The notes below the pieces were generated by a model, which was not told where the DNA came from, did no database searches, and was given only the letters and a program-made list of their open reading frames with translations. DNA of 64,000 nt, from positions 5,208,001 through 5,272,000 of the forward strand of contig NZ_JAZHRT010000001.1 of NCBI RefSeq assembly GCF_036924535.1, written 5' to 3'. Positions 45,763-54,929 of this stretch are shown here, piece after piece (position 1 is the stretch's first letter; every line of letters starts with the position of its first letter). The stretch is from Bradyrhizobium sp. AZCC 2262. Lineage in GTDB: Bacteria; Pseudomonadota; Alphaproteobacteria; Rhizobiales; Xanthobacteraceae. A program made the translations under genes and the position numbers.

Positions 45763-45966
45763 TCAGATCCAGAACGCTATAAGGCCGACCAGGATGCCGA
45801 CGTAGAGGGCGGCCCCCGCAAGGGGCGGATTGACGAACATCGACCTCAATCCGAGGCGGCCAATAACAAACCGGATTGCGATCAGGATGACCAAAGCGAG
45901 GAATAGGTACCTCACAAAGGGGTCAATCAGGACGCCTTGCAGATCAATGTCCCTTGGCGCACGCAT
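45763..45966 (-). CDS. DUF1656 small membrane protein (AaeX-like)
   Basis: A 67-aa protein with two membrane helices (FLALVILIAIRFVIG, AGAALYVGILVGLIAFW), starting MRAPRDIDLQGVLIDPFV, which is the DUF1656 signature. It is a third component of FUSC/HlyD exporters such as AaeXAB. It starts 5 nt after the adaptor stop; in many operons this gene instead comes between the permease and adaptor genes. Confidence 0.82.
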   Translation of the reverse strand: MRAPRDIDLQGVLIDPFVRYLFLALVILIAIRFVIGRLGLRSMFVNPPLAGAALYVGILVGLIAFWI

Positions 45967-45971
45967 CGGCT

Positions 45972-46925
45972 TCACCCAAGTCGGCTTATGAGCCGGTCGA
46001 AGATTCCCTGGTCGCGCTTCGGTGCTGGAGCTAGGTTCCCGCCTACAACCGAAACGCTGCAGGTCATTCCGGCGATGAACGGCACATCTTGCGGGACCTG
46101 GTCGATCCTGATCCGCACCGGAATGCGCTGCGCGAGACGAACCCAAGTGAATATCGGATCGACGTTCGGCAGGCCCTGGGTACTGCTTGCGGCGTTCGCG
46201 GCACTGATACCGCCCGTGATGCTCTCGATCCTGCCCTTGATCGGCATCTCATAGCCAAGCAACGTCGCCTCGACGTCGTCTCCGACATGGACGTTGGTGA
46301 GTTTCGTTTCCTCAAAGTAAGCGTCAATCCAATAGGAATGCTCGTCGATCACCGAGACATTGGGAGTGCCAGCCCGCGCAAAGTCGCCGACCCGCATCAA
46401 GAGGTTCGTGACGTAGCCGTCGACAGGCGAACGAACCTCCGTCCTCTGGAGATTGATCTCGGCTTGCGCAAGCGCGGCTTTGGCGCTCGCAACTGCGGCC
46501 TCCGCCATCTTCGCGTTACCGTCGAACACCTGCTTCTCCTCAATCGAGGTGGAAAGCGTCGTAAGAATCGCCCGCCGGGCGTTCTGTGCCTTCTTGACTT
46601 CGAGATCGGCCTGACGGCTCAGGATGGTCGCTTTCGCGTTGTCCAGCGCCACCTCGAAATCAAATTTTTCGATGACGTAGAGTATGTCCCCCTTGCGGAC
46701 ATGCTGGTTGTCGTAAGTTCGCACCTCAACAATCTGGCCGGAAATCTGCGGCGCCACATTTGCGACCTGCACACGGACCATGCCGTCGCGCGTCCATGGC
46801 GACGTCACATAAACGAGCCAGCCATAGCGCGCAGCAATAAGCGCTGCCACGACAAGCACGCCGGTCGCAAGATATCGGAGCAGCTTGACCACTGATCGCT
46901 TTTTTTTCGCCAGCGCTACGCTCAT
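45972..46925 (-). CDS. HlyD/EmrA-type periplasmic adaptor of a FUSC exporter (AaeA-like)
   Basis: A 317-aa adaptor with an N-terminal membrane anchor (LLRYLATGVLVVAALIAARYGWLVYV). The barrel-sandwich domain opens with TRDGMVRVQVANVAPQISGQIVEV, followed by a coiled coil of about 80 residues. The return strand is TEVRSPVDGYVTNLLMRVGDFA and the beta-barrel follows (YWIDAYFEETKLTNVHVGDDVE). This is the p-hydroxybenzoate-efflux AaeA pattern. Its ATG overlaps the FUSC gene stop (ATGA, 46922-46925), so the two are translationally coupled. Confidence 0.88.
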   Translation of the reverse strand: MSVALAKKKRSVVKLLRYLATGVLVVAALIAARYGWLVYVTSPWTRDGMVRVQVANVAPQISGQIVEVRTYDNQHVRKGDILYVIEKFDFEVALDNAKATILSRQADLEVKKAQNARRAILTTLSTSIEEKQVFDGNAKMAEAAVASAKAALAQAEINLQRTEVRSPVDGYVTNLLMRVGDFARAGTPNVSVIDEHSYWIDAYFEETKLTNVHVGDDVEATLLGYEMPIKGRIESITGGISAANAASSTQGLPNVDPIFTWVRLAQRIPVRIRIDQVPQDVPFIAGMTCSVSVVGGNLAPAPKRDQGIFDRLISRLG

Positions 46926-48877
46926 CGCCCCTTTTCCTTGTTAATGAAACCCTGATCGGTGAAATGCCGGATCCTGCGCCTCTCGCGCTCCAGCACCAGG
47001 CCCGCGGAGGATAGATCGGTTACCGCGGCTAACTGTGCTTCATGCAGCCCGGCCTTGACTTCCTGCATGCGTCGAAGAATTGATCTGGCGCCGGCGTAAA
47101 GCCGCCGGCTATTCCCTGACTGAAGAGCTCGTTGCAACGGGCCAAGCCTGGAGCAATTGGCCGGATCGTCTGAGATCTCCTCCAGGTGAGCGTAGGCCGC
47201 AGCCGACGCGAGCGACAGGTCGTTGGCCGCGAGAAGGCCCTTAAGCACCTCCGGATGCGACCCATGTTTATCAGTGGCCGCGGCAACGTAGTCGGAGATC
47301 CTGGAGGCCAGCGCGATGCTCAGCGCTGGCCGGCTATATTTCCTGCCGGTCACCGATGCCGCCAATGTTTCCTCCGTCGCCCTGACGACGGCCCATTGTT
47401 TGTCGAGCCCCAATACCGGCCACACCAGGCGGGACGCCAGAAATAGGACACCGATAGCAAACGCCACGAACATGCATTGCGAAAAGAAGGTCAGCGCGTT
47501 GAACGTTTGAGGGTTAGACGGCGCCAACAAGAAAAGGAAAATGACGTTCATCATCAGCCCGATGCCGGCGATTTTCGGATTAACGCTGAACAAGCAGCCA
47601 AAAATCATCATCGGCGCGATCGCAATCGCAAGCCGGATAAAGTCCTGTGAGTCGGTTAGGAGATAGAAGTGGACAATATCGGCACTCAACGCGGCCAGCG
47701 CGAAGCTTGCCATGGCGACGGCCGCAACCTTCGAAGGATCTGGCATTGTGGTGCTCAAAGCACACACGATCGCGGTGATCGTCAAAGCCAAAGCGGACGC
47801 CGGCCATCCTGCAAGAACGAGAAAAAGGGCGCCCGCCGAAAGCGCAATCCCGATACGAATCGCATTTTGCAGCGCAAAGAAGAACTCCTTGCGGTGTGGC
47901 AATCGCACATCCCGAGCCGGCTCGCTTCCTTCGCGCAGTGATAATAGCCCGTCCTCGAGCTGAGACATGGATTCCACGCAGCGAAAGGCCTGCTGAATCT
48001 GCCCTATGGCTGCAACGGTCGCGTCAGGACGCGACAATTCATCATCGCGCAGCCTGGCGAGGAACGCCAGCGCCTCCGAGCGGTTGCCATCGAGCGCAGC
48101 AAGACATTGGTCCCTGATGGTTACGGCCAGGGGATCGCCGCGCTTAAGCAAGTTCAACAATCGAACCTGTTGGACAATCTCTACCAGTGCCAGCATCGCG
48201 CTCCGCGCGCCACCGGCCCGATGCCGCCCATCTGCCATGTCGTGAGCGACGATATCCACCTCATCCCTCAAGCCGACAATCGCTGCGAAGAGCATCCCTG
48301 CTCTTTCCACATCGTCCCTGGCTCCACCCAACACGCCGCGCGCGTAGTCGCGCACGTCGTGCCAGGTTTGGGTTATCCGACGCTCCAGCCCAGGCCACAC
48401 CGGCGGCGAACCGAAGAGATCGTTAATGAGAGTCACGCAAAGGATACCTATCGTGATCGCGGCCACGCGATCGGTCATTGTTGCGAACACCTTTTGCGGC
48501 GCATCGATATTGACGACCGTGATTATTCCGACGGTGTAGCCGGACAACACGGCGGCATAGGCCCGAAAACCGCGGAAGTAGCTCGCGATGAAGACGCAAA
48601 CACACATCCAGAGAATGAATGCCCCGAGCAGGCCGACACGCTCGCCGGGGAAGAGACCAGCGATCACGATGGACATCGTGGCGCCGATAAACGTCGCAGC
48701 GATCCTGTTGACGGCTTTCGCCAGCGCAGCCCCGCGAGTCGGCTGCGCCAGGATAGCGACAGTCACTGCAGCCGATGATGCTCCTCCAAGCTGCAGCCAG
48801 AACGCCACATACAGCGCGGCTACCGCTGCCAGCCAGATGCGCAGCGCGTGTCCCCATATGTGAAGCGGTATCACCAT
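46922..48877 (-). CDS. FUSC-family aromatic-acid-type exporter (AaeB-like)
   Basis: An inner-membrane transporter of about 650 aa with two six-helix blocks (HALRIWLAAVAALYVAFWLQLGG ... VGIITVVNI; then FFFALQNAIRIGIALSAGALFLVLAGWPAS), each followed by a helical cytoplasmic part, as in the FUSC family. With the adaptor and DUF1656 genes it would expel hydroxylated aromatic acids or similar compounds. I take ATG 48877 (MVIPLHIWGHALRIW). The frame runs on to 48952 but that extension reaches into a structured element (48949-49049). Upstream of 48877 there is only a weak ribosome-binding site. Confidence 0.88.
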   Translation of the reverse strand: MVIPLHIWGHALRIWLAAVAALYVAFWLQLGGASSAAVTVAILAQPTRGAALAKAVNRIAATFIGATMSIVIAGLFPGERVGLLGAFILWMCVCVFIASYFRGFRAYAAVLSGYTVGIITVVNIDAPQKVFATMTDRVAAITIGILCVTLINDLFGSPPVWPGLERRITQTWHDVRDYARGVLGGARDDVERAGMLFAAIVGLRDEVDIVAHDMADGRHRAGGARSAMLALVEIVQQVRLLNLLKRGDPLAVTIRDQCLAALDGNRSEALAFLARLRDDELSRPDATVAAIGQIQQAFRCVESMSQLEDGLLSLREGSEPARDVRLPHRKEFFFALQNAIRIGIALSAGALFLVLAGWPASALALTITAIVCALSTTMPDPSKVAAVAMASFALAALSADIVHFYLLTDSQDFIRLAIAIAPMMIFGCLFSVNPKIAGIGLMMNVIFLFLLAPSNPQTFNALTFFSQCMFVAFAIGVLFLASRLVWPVLGLDKQWAVVRATEETLAASVTGRKYSRPALSIALASRISDYVAAATDKHGSHPEVLKGLLAANDLSLASAAAYAHLEEISDDPANCSRLGPLQRALQSGNSRRLYAGARSILRRMQEVKAGLHEAQLAAVTDLSSAGLVLERERRRIRHFTDQGFINKEKGR

Positions 48878-48948
48878 CTGCGATCTTTCGTGAACGAACC
48901 GTCGACCAGGTATTCGGACGGCGTTCGCACTAGTTCCTCGTTTCTGGA

Positions 48949-49049
48949 ACACTCCCTCCCTCGCAGAGGGCCTCCGTGGGACGGGGGGTCCGCGGAGGCC
49001 CTCTCGGCGAAGCGAGGGACTGCACGCTTCGCCGCAGCGGCGGGAGTGT
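48949..49049. promoter_or_regulatory. Nested inverted repeats with a competing stem, before the efflux operon
   Basis: Three nested stems are perfect: ACACTCCC/GGGAGTGT (48949-48956 with 49042-49049), CCCTCGC/GCGAGGG (48958-48964 with 49012-49018) and AGAGGGCCTCCG/CGGAGGCCCTCT (48965-48976 with 48993-49004, extended by GGAC/GTCC round a G5 loop). A fourth pair, CGGCGAAGCG/CGCTTCGCCG (49005-49014 with 49025-49034), overlaps stem two and excludes it. It lies between the decarboxylase stop (10 nt away) and the FUSC gene. It may be a terminator, an attenuating leader or a palindromic mobile element. Confidence 0.65.
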
Positions 49050-49058
49050 CGTTCAGGG

Positions 49059-49862
49059 CTATTTGCGAGTGTGGTCCTCCAGGATCTTCAGATCCGTGAC
49101 CGAGTAGGCGAGCGAATAGCGGAAGCCGGACGCAATGCGGCTTGGCGCGAGGGCGTGCAGTTCTTCGCCTTGCGCGTCCGGAATATTCAATTCGCCTTCC
49201 CCGATCCATGCGTCGGCGACGGTTATATTTTCGGTGATCGACATCGCCAGCTCGTTGACCGCCGGCTTGTCCTGATATCCGGCGGCAAGCCTCGGGAAAT
49301 ATCGCAACAGGACCGTCGGGCGGCTGAGGAGCGACAATCCGTTCTCGACAGGCTTCCGCAGGGTGACGCAAGCCTCCGCCAGACGCTGGCCGTGCGCGGA
49401 AAGGCTCGCGCCGAACCGGCCACCCGGCACAATCGGTGCAGCGGCAGGGCTTGCCGCCGCAAATGTGCGCGTTTGAAAAATGCTACCCATCTTCTTGGGA
49501 AAGCCTTGCGTCCATCCTCGCGCCAGCGCGGCATCGTTGTCGACATAGATGTAGGGGCACCACATCACGGGTGTGTCGCGATACATTGCGTCGAGCAGCA
49601 CCAACGCCTCGCGATATTGGTAGCGGGCCGGATCGAGAAGTTCGTCGTCCTGTGCGGTGAACTGCCAATCCAGAAACTTCATGACGGCATGGCCGTTCGA
49701 CTTCGGATCGGGAGAAAGACCGCTCGGCAATGTCGCGGCCGTTGCCTCGGGATCGGTCCAGAACTCAACTCCTACAACGTCGCTGGAGTAGTGCCAGGGT
49801 GGTGGTGGAGTTAGCGCCGCCTGACCGAACGGCGACTTGGGAACGGTAAAGCCCTTCAGCAT
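49059..49862 (-). CDS. Acetoacetate decarboxylase family protein (copy 1)
   Basis: A 267-aa protein of the ADC family, which decarboxylates beta-keto acids by a Schiff base on Lys. ATG 49862 follows AGGAG. The catalytic region reads GWTQGFPKKMGSIFQTR; the PKK pair matches the active-site Lys and its neighbour in clostridial acetoacetate decarboxylase. Other family segments are LTPPPPWHYSSDVVGVEFW, CPYIYVDNDAAL and GEGELNIPDAQGEEL. The usual product is acetone from acetoacetate, but many ADC-like proteins have other keto-acid substrates. The gene follows copy 2 in the same direction. Confidence 0.87.
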   Translation of the reverse strand: MLKGFTVPKSPFGQAALTPPPPWHYSSDVVGVEFWTDPEATAATLPSGLSPDPKSNGHAVMKFLDWQFTAQDDELLDPARYQYREALVLLDAMYRDTPVMWCPYIYVDNDAALARGWTQGFPKKMGSIFQTRTFAAASPAAAPIVPGGRFGASLSAHGQRLAEACVTLRKPVENGLSLLSRPTVLLRYFPRLAAGYQDKPAVNELAMSITENITVADAWIGEGELNIPDAQGEELHALAPSRIASGFRYSLAYSVTDLKILEDHTRK

Positions 49863-50001
49863 CGTCGACTCCTGCGCACTTTCATCGTCAAGTCTATCGA
49901 ACCCGGCCGCAATTGATTTCATCGGCTTGCGTCGGCTTGTCTGTTCTTGCGGTTAGAGGAGGAACTTCCGCGCATTTCCGGTTTTGGCTGGCGAGCGATC
50001 G

Positions 50002-50802
50002 CTAGACGGTCAAGTCGGCCAGAATCGTGCAATCGGAGATCGAGCAGGAAAACGAGAACCGGAAGCCACGACCGACCTTGATCGGCCCCAACATGTCGAG
50101 CTCTTCGCCGTGAGTTTCGGGAAAAATCAGCTCTCCTTCACCGACCCATAAGTTCGCGATCAGGAGATTGTTCATTGTGCACCGAACGAGTTCATCCACG
50201 ACCGCCTTGTGGTGCACGCCTGCGCAGAGCTGCGGAAAGTATCGACGCGCCACAACCGGCCGGTCGAGCAGGCCGACAAGATGATCTGCCCTTTCACGCA
50301 GTATCACGCGAGCTTCCGCCAACAGCTGCCCATGGGCAGATACGCAACCGGCAAATCTGCTCTTGTTGGCGAGCGGTGCCGAAGCCGCGCTGGTAGCGGC
50401 AAAAGTGCGCGTCTGGTGCACGGCGCCGAGCTTTTTCGGGTAACCCTCGACCCAGCCTCTCATGATCGCCGCGTCGTTGTCGGCGTAGGCGTACGGGCAC
50501 CAGGCTATTCGTGACCCCTGCCACGTTGCATCGAGGAACACGAAGAATTCGCGGCACTGATAGCGCGCGGGATCAAGATGCTCGTCGCTGTTCGCTGTGA
50601 ACTGGCAATCGGCGAAGAGCGCAACAGAGCGCCCCCGGCACCGAGAATCCAGCTTGACGCCTCTGGGAAGAATGTCAGCCGACAGATCCGGGTCGTTCCA
50701 GAACTCCACGGCCAGAACGTTACCGGCGTAGTGCCATGGAGGCGGCGGCGTTAACGCCGCTGTCCCCAAAGGTGACCGCGGGACTGTAAAGCCCTTGAGC
50801 AT
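50002..50802 (-). CDS. Acetoacetate decarboxylase family protein (copy 2)
   Basis: A 266-aa paralogue of the gene at 49059, starting MLKGFTVPRSPLGTAALTPPPPWHY and about half identical by eye. The Lys pair is kept (GWVEGYPKKLGAVHQTR), as are CPYAYADNDAA and GEGELIFPETHGEEL. ATG 50802 follows AAGGG; the longer frame to 50973 looks noncoding. The two genes are a tandem duplication that has diverged, 139 bp apart, and are probably co-transcribed. Confidence 0.87.
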   Translation of the reverse strand: MLKGFTVPRSPLGTAALTPPPPWHYAGNVLAVEFWNDPDLSADILPRGVKLDSRCRGRSVALFADCQFTANSDEHLDPARYQCREFFVFLDATWQGSRIAWCPYAYADNDAAIMRGWVEGYPKKLGAVHQTRTFAATSAASAPLANKSRFAGCVSAHGQLLAEARVILRERADHLVGLLDRPVVARRYFPQLCAGVHHKAVVDELVRCTMNNLLIANLWVGEGELIFPETHGEELDMLGPIKVGRGFRFSFSCSISDCTILADLTV

Positions 50803-51072
50803 CTGAAGACCCTTCCCCGACAGCGTTGTGGCGACGCCGCCCGCATTGCCCCGGAAAAGCATAGGCGCAGCAGGTTCCTGTCGCTTGTAAGCGCATGCGG
50901 CAACTGGAAGATTCTTGCCCACGCGACTTCGCTGCTTGCGGGAATGCAACCCAATTGCCGCACGAACGTGCAAATCGGAGCTTGCAACGACAAGGGGTCG
51001 CCCTGCGCCGCCAGCTAGACTGGATACGCCGCCGAGGCGGACTTCAGAGACACCACCGCTCGAAAGGAGCCG

Positions 51073-52542
51073 ATGTCAGAACGACCATCTCGAATGATAA
51101 GCAGGCCAACCGGTCTCCACGTCGTCCTGATGCTCGCTGGGGTGGCGGTCATTTTTGCGATCGATACGTTCGCCCCGCTCGATATCGCGATCGCGGCGCT
51201 GTACGCCGTCGTGTTGATTGCATCAGCAGATTTTCTAGGGCGGCGCGGTATCCTGCTTGTTTGCGCCGTCTGCGTCCTGCAGACCCTTCTGAGCTATGCA
51301 ATCGTTCACTTCGACTCGCTTCAAAGCGGGCCGGTGCTGCGCGCCTTGATCGGCCTTTGCGCGATAGGCATTGCGACCCTTGCCGCGCTCAGGAACCGGA
51401 AAGCGGCAGAAAGCCTGAGCGACCAGGCGGCGCTTCTCGATCTGACCCACGATGCGATCTTCGTGCGCGACAGAAACGATGTCATCACCTTTTGGAATGC
51501 CGGGGCTGAGGAACTCTACGGCTGGCCACGAAAAGAGGCGCTGGGACAGAAAGCCAACGCTCTGCTGAAGACCAAGTATCTACCGTCGGCCGGCACCACG
51601 GAGCAACTCGGCGACTCAAGCCGTTGGCAGGGAGAGCTCATTCACACGCGACGCGACAGCCGTGAAGTATGCGTCGTAAGCCGTTGGGCGGTGCAACGCG
51701 ACGAACGCGGGCGTCCAATCGCCACGATGGAGACCAACAGCGACATCACAGAGCAGAAGCAAACGGAGGACGCACTGCATCACACGCGCAGCCAGCTCGA
51801 GCACGTCACGCGCATCAGTACGCTGGGCGAGCTGACCGCGTCGATTGCTCACGAGGTCAACCAGCCGCTCGCGGCAATTGTGACCAACGGCGAAGCCGGC
51901 TTGCGATGGCTGCTGCGAGACGAACCCAACCTTAAGGAAGTGCGTTTGGCGGTGGAGCGGATGATCAGTAACGGTCGGCGTGCGAGCGAAGTCATCAGCC
52001 GTCTTCGTGCCTTGGCGCGGAAGAGTAATCCGTCCCACACGGTGCTCACCTTGAACGATATCGTTGCTGACGTTATTCCGCTCGTCGAGCGCGAGATGCT
52101 TAGCAACAATGTAGCGCTCAGGCTTGATCTTCAGGCACCCGCGCCGCTCGTGCTCGGCGACCGTGTGCAGCTTGCGCAGGTCGTCATCAATCTCGTTGTC
52201 AATGCTATACAAGCGATGTCGCAAATCGGCGATCGGAGACGGCTATTGTCGATCACTTCCAAGAGGTTATCGGAGGATTCAAACTCGCAACTGGCCGTCC
52301 TCGAGGTCGAGGACACGGGGACTGGAATAGATCCGAAGATAGCCAACAATCTCTTTACCGCCTTCCATACGACAAAGGCTGACGGAATGGGTGTGGGACT
52401 TTCGATCAGCCGTACCATCGTGGACAGCCATGGCGGATCGATCTCGGTGACGTCGGGCGACAGTTGCGGGGCCTTGTTCAAAGTCCGTCTTCCTGTCCTG
52501 CAGCAAGTCGAGGCGATAGCGGCCACCGACCGCCCTTGCTAG
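51073..52542 (+). CDS. Membrane PAS-domain sensor histidine kinase (FixL-like architecture)
   Basis: A 489-aa kinase. The N-terminus has four hydrophobic helices in about 90 residues (LHVVLMLAGVAVIFAIDTFAPLDIAIAALYAVVLIA). One PAS/PAC domain follows (residues about 115-240: LDLTHDAIFVRDRNDVITFWNAGAEELYGW). The H-box is GELTASIAHEVNQPLAAIV and the HATPase has LAQVVINLVVNAIQAM, VEDTGTGI and GMGVGLSISRTIVDSHGG. There is no clear heme-binding His in the PAS. FixJ-type and receiver genes follow within 1.5 kb and are likely partners. Its stop lies in a CTAG shared with the convergent AraC gene. Confidence 0.9.
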   Translation: MSERPSRMISRPTGLHVVLMLAGVAVIFAIDTFAPLDIAIAALYAVVLIASADFLGRRGILLVCAVCVLQTLLSYAIVHFDSLQSGPVLRALIGLCAIGIATLAALRNRKAAESLSDQAALLDLTHDAIFVRDRNDVITFWNAGAEELYGWPRKEALGQKANALLKTKYLPSAGTTEQLGDSSRWQGELIHTRRDSREVCVVSRWAVQRDERGRPIATMETNSDITEQKQTEDALHHTRSQLEHVTRISTLGELTASIAHEVNQPLAAIVTNGEAGLRWLLRDEPNLKEVRLAVERMISNGRRASEVISRLRALARKSNPSHTVLTLNDIVADVIPLVEREMLSNNVALRLDLQAPAPLVLGDRVQLAQVVINLVVNAIQAMSQIGDRRRLLSITSKRLSEDSNSQLAVLEVEDTGTGIDPKIANNLFTAFHTTKADGMGVGLSISRTIVDSHGGSISVTSGDSCGALFKVRLPVLQQVEAIAATDRPC

Positions 52543-52964
52543 GGACTCGACCAGCGATAATCGCGCGGCGACATTCCAACATGCTGACGAAAGCGTCGGG
52601 AAAAATGGCTCTGATCTGCAAAACCCGCAGCAAGTGCGATTTCCGACAAAGGCATGTCGCCACCCGAAAGCAGATGCTTGGTCCTCTCCACGCGCTGCCG
52701 TATCAGGTAGTCGTGAGGGGTGGTACCCATGGAGTGCTTGAAGGCCCGCACGAAGTAGCAGACCGACAGGTTTGCCAGTCCCGCCAGCAACTCAACGCTG
52801 ATCCGCTGGTCGATATTGCCTTCGATGTATTCGCGAATCCGCCGCAGCACCCTTGGAGGCAATCCGCCTCGGGCAAAGCCTGCTGGCACCATCGAGCCGG
52901 GCGGCATCAGGTACTGCACCGGCAAATCCGCTTCACTTTCCAACTCATCCATATTCCTCAACAT
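52539..52964 (-). CDS. Short AraC-family regulator (DNA-binding domain only)
   Basis: A 141-aa protein that is almost only an AraC double helix-turn-helix: RRIREYIEGNIDQRISVELLAGLANLSVCYFVRAFKHSMG and SEIALAAGFADQSHFSRRFRQHVGMSPRDYRW. A roughly 30-residue lead lacks a ligand domain. It may respond to phosphorylated partners or act without ligand. It overlaps the kinase 3' end by 4 bp, convergently, and is divergent from the FixJ gene at 53208. Confidence 0.88.
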   Translation of the reverse strand: MLRNMDELESEADLPVQYLMPPGSMVPAGFARGGLPPRVLRRIREYIEGNIDQRISVELLAGLANLSVCYFVRAFKHSMGTTPHDYLIRQRVERTKHLLSGGDMPLSEIALAAGFADQSHFSRRFRQHVGMSPRDYRWSSP

Positions 52965-53207
52965 CGTTGCTCCTGGATTGTCTTGTCGTGCCTACCTGGC
53001 AGTGACCGGCGCAATGCGAAGCGCCCTGCCTTGAGACTAAGGATGGCTGCAGCCTCACGCGGCGCCAATTGTGCATGCGTGTCATCACCTGACACCTTGG
53101 TGTGAGCAGGGTCAGGATTCGACGCCGGCGGCAGACTGCTGCAGGAAAGCGGCCTGCCCTCGTCGACCATACCTTCGTGTGATGACATTGGCGGCTTTTG
53201 CCGTGCT

Positions 53208-53873
53208 ATGGAGACCTACTCTCACTACTCGCTGGAATGCTGCATGCCCCACGCGCCCGACGACTCTCCCGTTGTGCACATCGTCGACGACGATGCGGAT
53301 CTTGGTGATGGGCTCAGCAGCGTGCTGCGCTCGGTGGGACTGAACGCGAAAACACACCGTTCAACCCAGGACTTTCTCAGGGCCGACGACCTGGATGCTC
53401 CGGGATGCATCGTTCTCGATATCCGCCTGCCCGGGACCAATGGCCTGGACTTTCAGGAGGAACTCGTCGGGCTCGGGGTACGCTTGCCGGTGATCCTGAT
53501 GACGGGACACGGGGACATTCCGATGTCGGTGCGTGCCATGAAGGCCGGCGCGGTCGACTTCCTGTCAAAGCCGTTCCGCGACCAGGACATGATTGACGCT
53601 GTGACCGCCGCGATCAACCGCGACCGGCTGCAACGCGCCAGTGAGCAGCAAGCGGTCGCCATCGTCGATCGGTACGCTACGCTGTCCCCACGCGAGCGCG
53701 AGGTGATGGCGCTGGTGACCGCGGGCAAGATGAACAAGCAGATTGCGGGTGAACTGGGCTTGAGTGAGGTAACGGTCAAAATTCATCGCGGCGCAGCGGT
53801 GCGAAAGATGGAAGCTCGTTCGCTGGCGGATCTGGTCCGCATGGCGGATACATTGAAGAACCGGACACGTTGA
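53208..53873 (+). CDS. FixJ-family response regulator
   Basis: Receiver motifs are VDDDADLG, Asp in IVLDIRLPGTNG, TGHGDIPMSVRAMKAGAVDFLSKPFRDQD. The LuxR/NarL helix-turn-helix is LSPREREVMALVTAGKMNKQIAGELGLSEVTVKIHRG. A second possible start is ATG 53244 (MPHAPDDSPVVH), which fits the family length better than ATG 53208. It closely resembles the FixJ gene at 35167 and probably pairs with the PAS kinase at 51073. Confidence 0.9.
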   Translation: METYSHYSLECCMPHAPDDSPVVHIVDDDADLGDGLSSVLRSVGLNAKTHRSTQDFLRADDLDAPGCIVLDIRLPGTNGLDFQEELVGLGVRLPVILMTGHGDIPMSVRAMKAGAVDFLSKPFRDQDMIDAVTAAINRDRLQRASEQQAVAIVDRYATLSPREREVMALVTAGKMNKQIAGELGLSEVTVKIHRGAAVRKMEARSLADLVRMADTLKNRTR

Positions 53874-53943
53874 GAGGTTCATCCATGTGCATTCGTCACT
53901 TCCATGGAAAATTTCAGTGGCCAGGTCGCAAGAAGGTCAGCGA

Positions 53944-54315
53944 ATGACGGCCGAGCAGCTGATTTCGATCGTCGATGACGACGCTTCCATGCGCGAGGCG
54001 CTGGTTGAGCTCGTTCGTTCGCTAGGTTACGAAGTGCGCGACTTTGCGTCGGCCGAGGATTTTCTCGCATCGAACGACCTTGGACAATTTACCTGCGCCA
54101 TCACCGACATCCAGATGCCCGGGATGGACGGCTTCGAGCTGAAACACGAGCTCAGCACTCGGCATTCTTCACTGCCGGTGATCATGATCACCGCTCGCGC
54201 CGAACCCGGCACCGAGGAGAAAGCGATGTCCAGCGGGGCGACCTGCCTTCTCCGCAAGCCGTTTGAGGCGGAAACATTGGCGAATTGCCTCCAGCGAATT
54301 CTCAGGGGCGTTTGA
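53944..54315 (+). CDS. Single-domain response regulator
   Basis: A 123-aa receiver from ATG 53944 (AAGG upstream). It has VDDDAS, Asp in CAITDIQMPGMDG, ITARAEP and Lys in LLRKPFEAE, with no output domain. It lies 70 bp after the FixJ gene in the same direction and so may share its transcript. It could serve as a phosphate sink or relay for the nearby kinase. Confidence 0.88.
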   Translation: MTAEQLISIVDDDASMREALVELVRSLGYEVRDFASAEDFLASNDLGQFTCAITDIQMPGMDGFELKHELSTRHSSLPVIMITARAEPGTEEKAMSSGATCLLRKPFEAETLANCLQRILRGV

Positions 54316-54406
54316 AGTCCTCGCTACCGGAGAAAACGACAGCGCCCGCCACCTCCTGCAAAGGTCGCGGGTGTCGCAATTTGATATCTGCGTCTGCAGT
54401 GGAGGC

Positions 54407-54691
54407 TTAGTTGTCCTCGCCCGGCACGGCCTGCGCAGGGGTATGAATAGGCGCGTAGGCATGGGCACCGCTCGCGCCGCGGAGAAACGGATCACGGTAA
54501 CAATCGCCTCCGCGGCCCGAGGACGTGGCCTGACACTGGGCCAGGGTGTCAAAGTCGCAGGACTGCGCCAACGACTCAACGTCCCTGAGGCAGCATTCAT
54601 AGGTGTGCGCCGAAGCCGGAGTCGCGATGGCGGCGTAAGCAACTGCGCGTACCAGGATGGATACGATAGTCGATCGAAATGACAGCGTCAT
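54407..54691 (-). CDS. DUF3551 small exported protein
   Basis: A 94-aa protein with a signal peptide (FRSTIVSILVRAVAYAAIATPASA) and four Cys in YECCLRDVESLAQSCDFDTLAQCQATSSGRGGDCYRDPF, the pattern I know as DUF3551 in Bradyrhizobium. The regular Cys suggest disulfides in the periplasm. ATG 54691 is the likely start; the frame extends to 54739. Function unknown. Confidence 0.8.
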   Translation of the reverse strand: MTLSFRSTIVSILVRAVAYAAIATPASAHTYECCLRDVESLAQSCDFDTLAQCQATSSGRGGDCYRDPFLRGASGAHAYAPIHTPAQAVPGEDN

Positions 54692-54929
54692 GCTCGTCCC
54701 TCTCTGTGTTGAATCTGGGCCATCAGCCCGCTTCAACATGAAGTGAGGGGGTGTCGTGATACTATTGCCTTAAGATGTGGTCGCGATCAGATTGAAGTAT
54801 GAGTGCGGGCCACCGACGCGAACCGCCATGAAGCATCACTGCAATCGCAAACGATTGAAGCAGTTTTGAACAAGCGCTGGCATCTGCTCTCCCATATATC
54901 CGTGGCAACGCTGACAACGCTTCGGAGAT

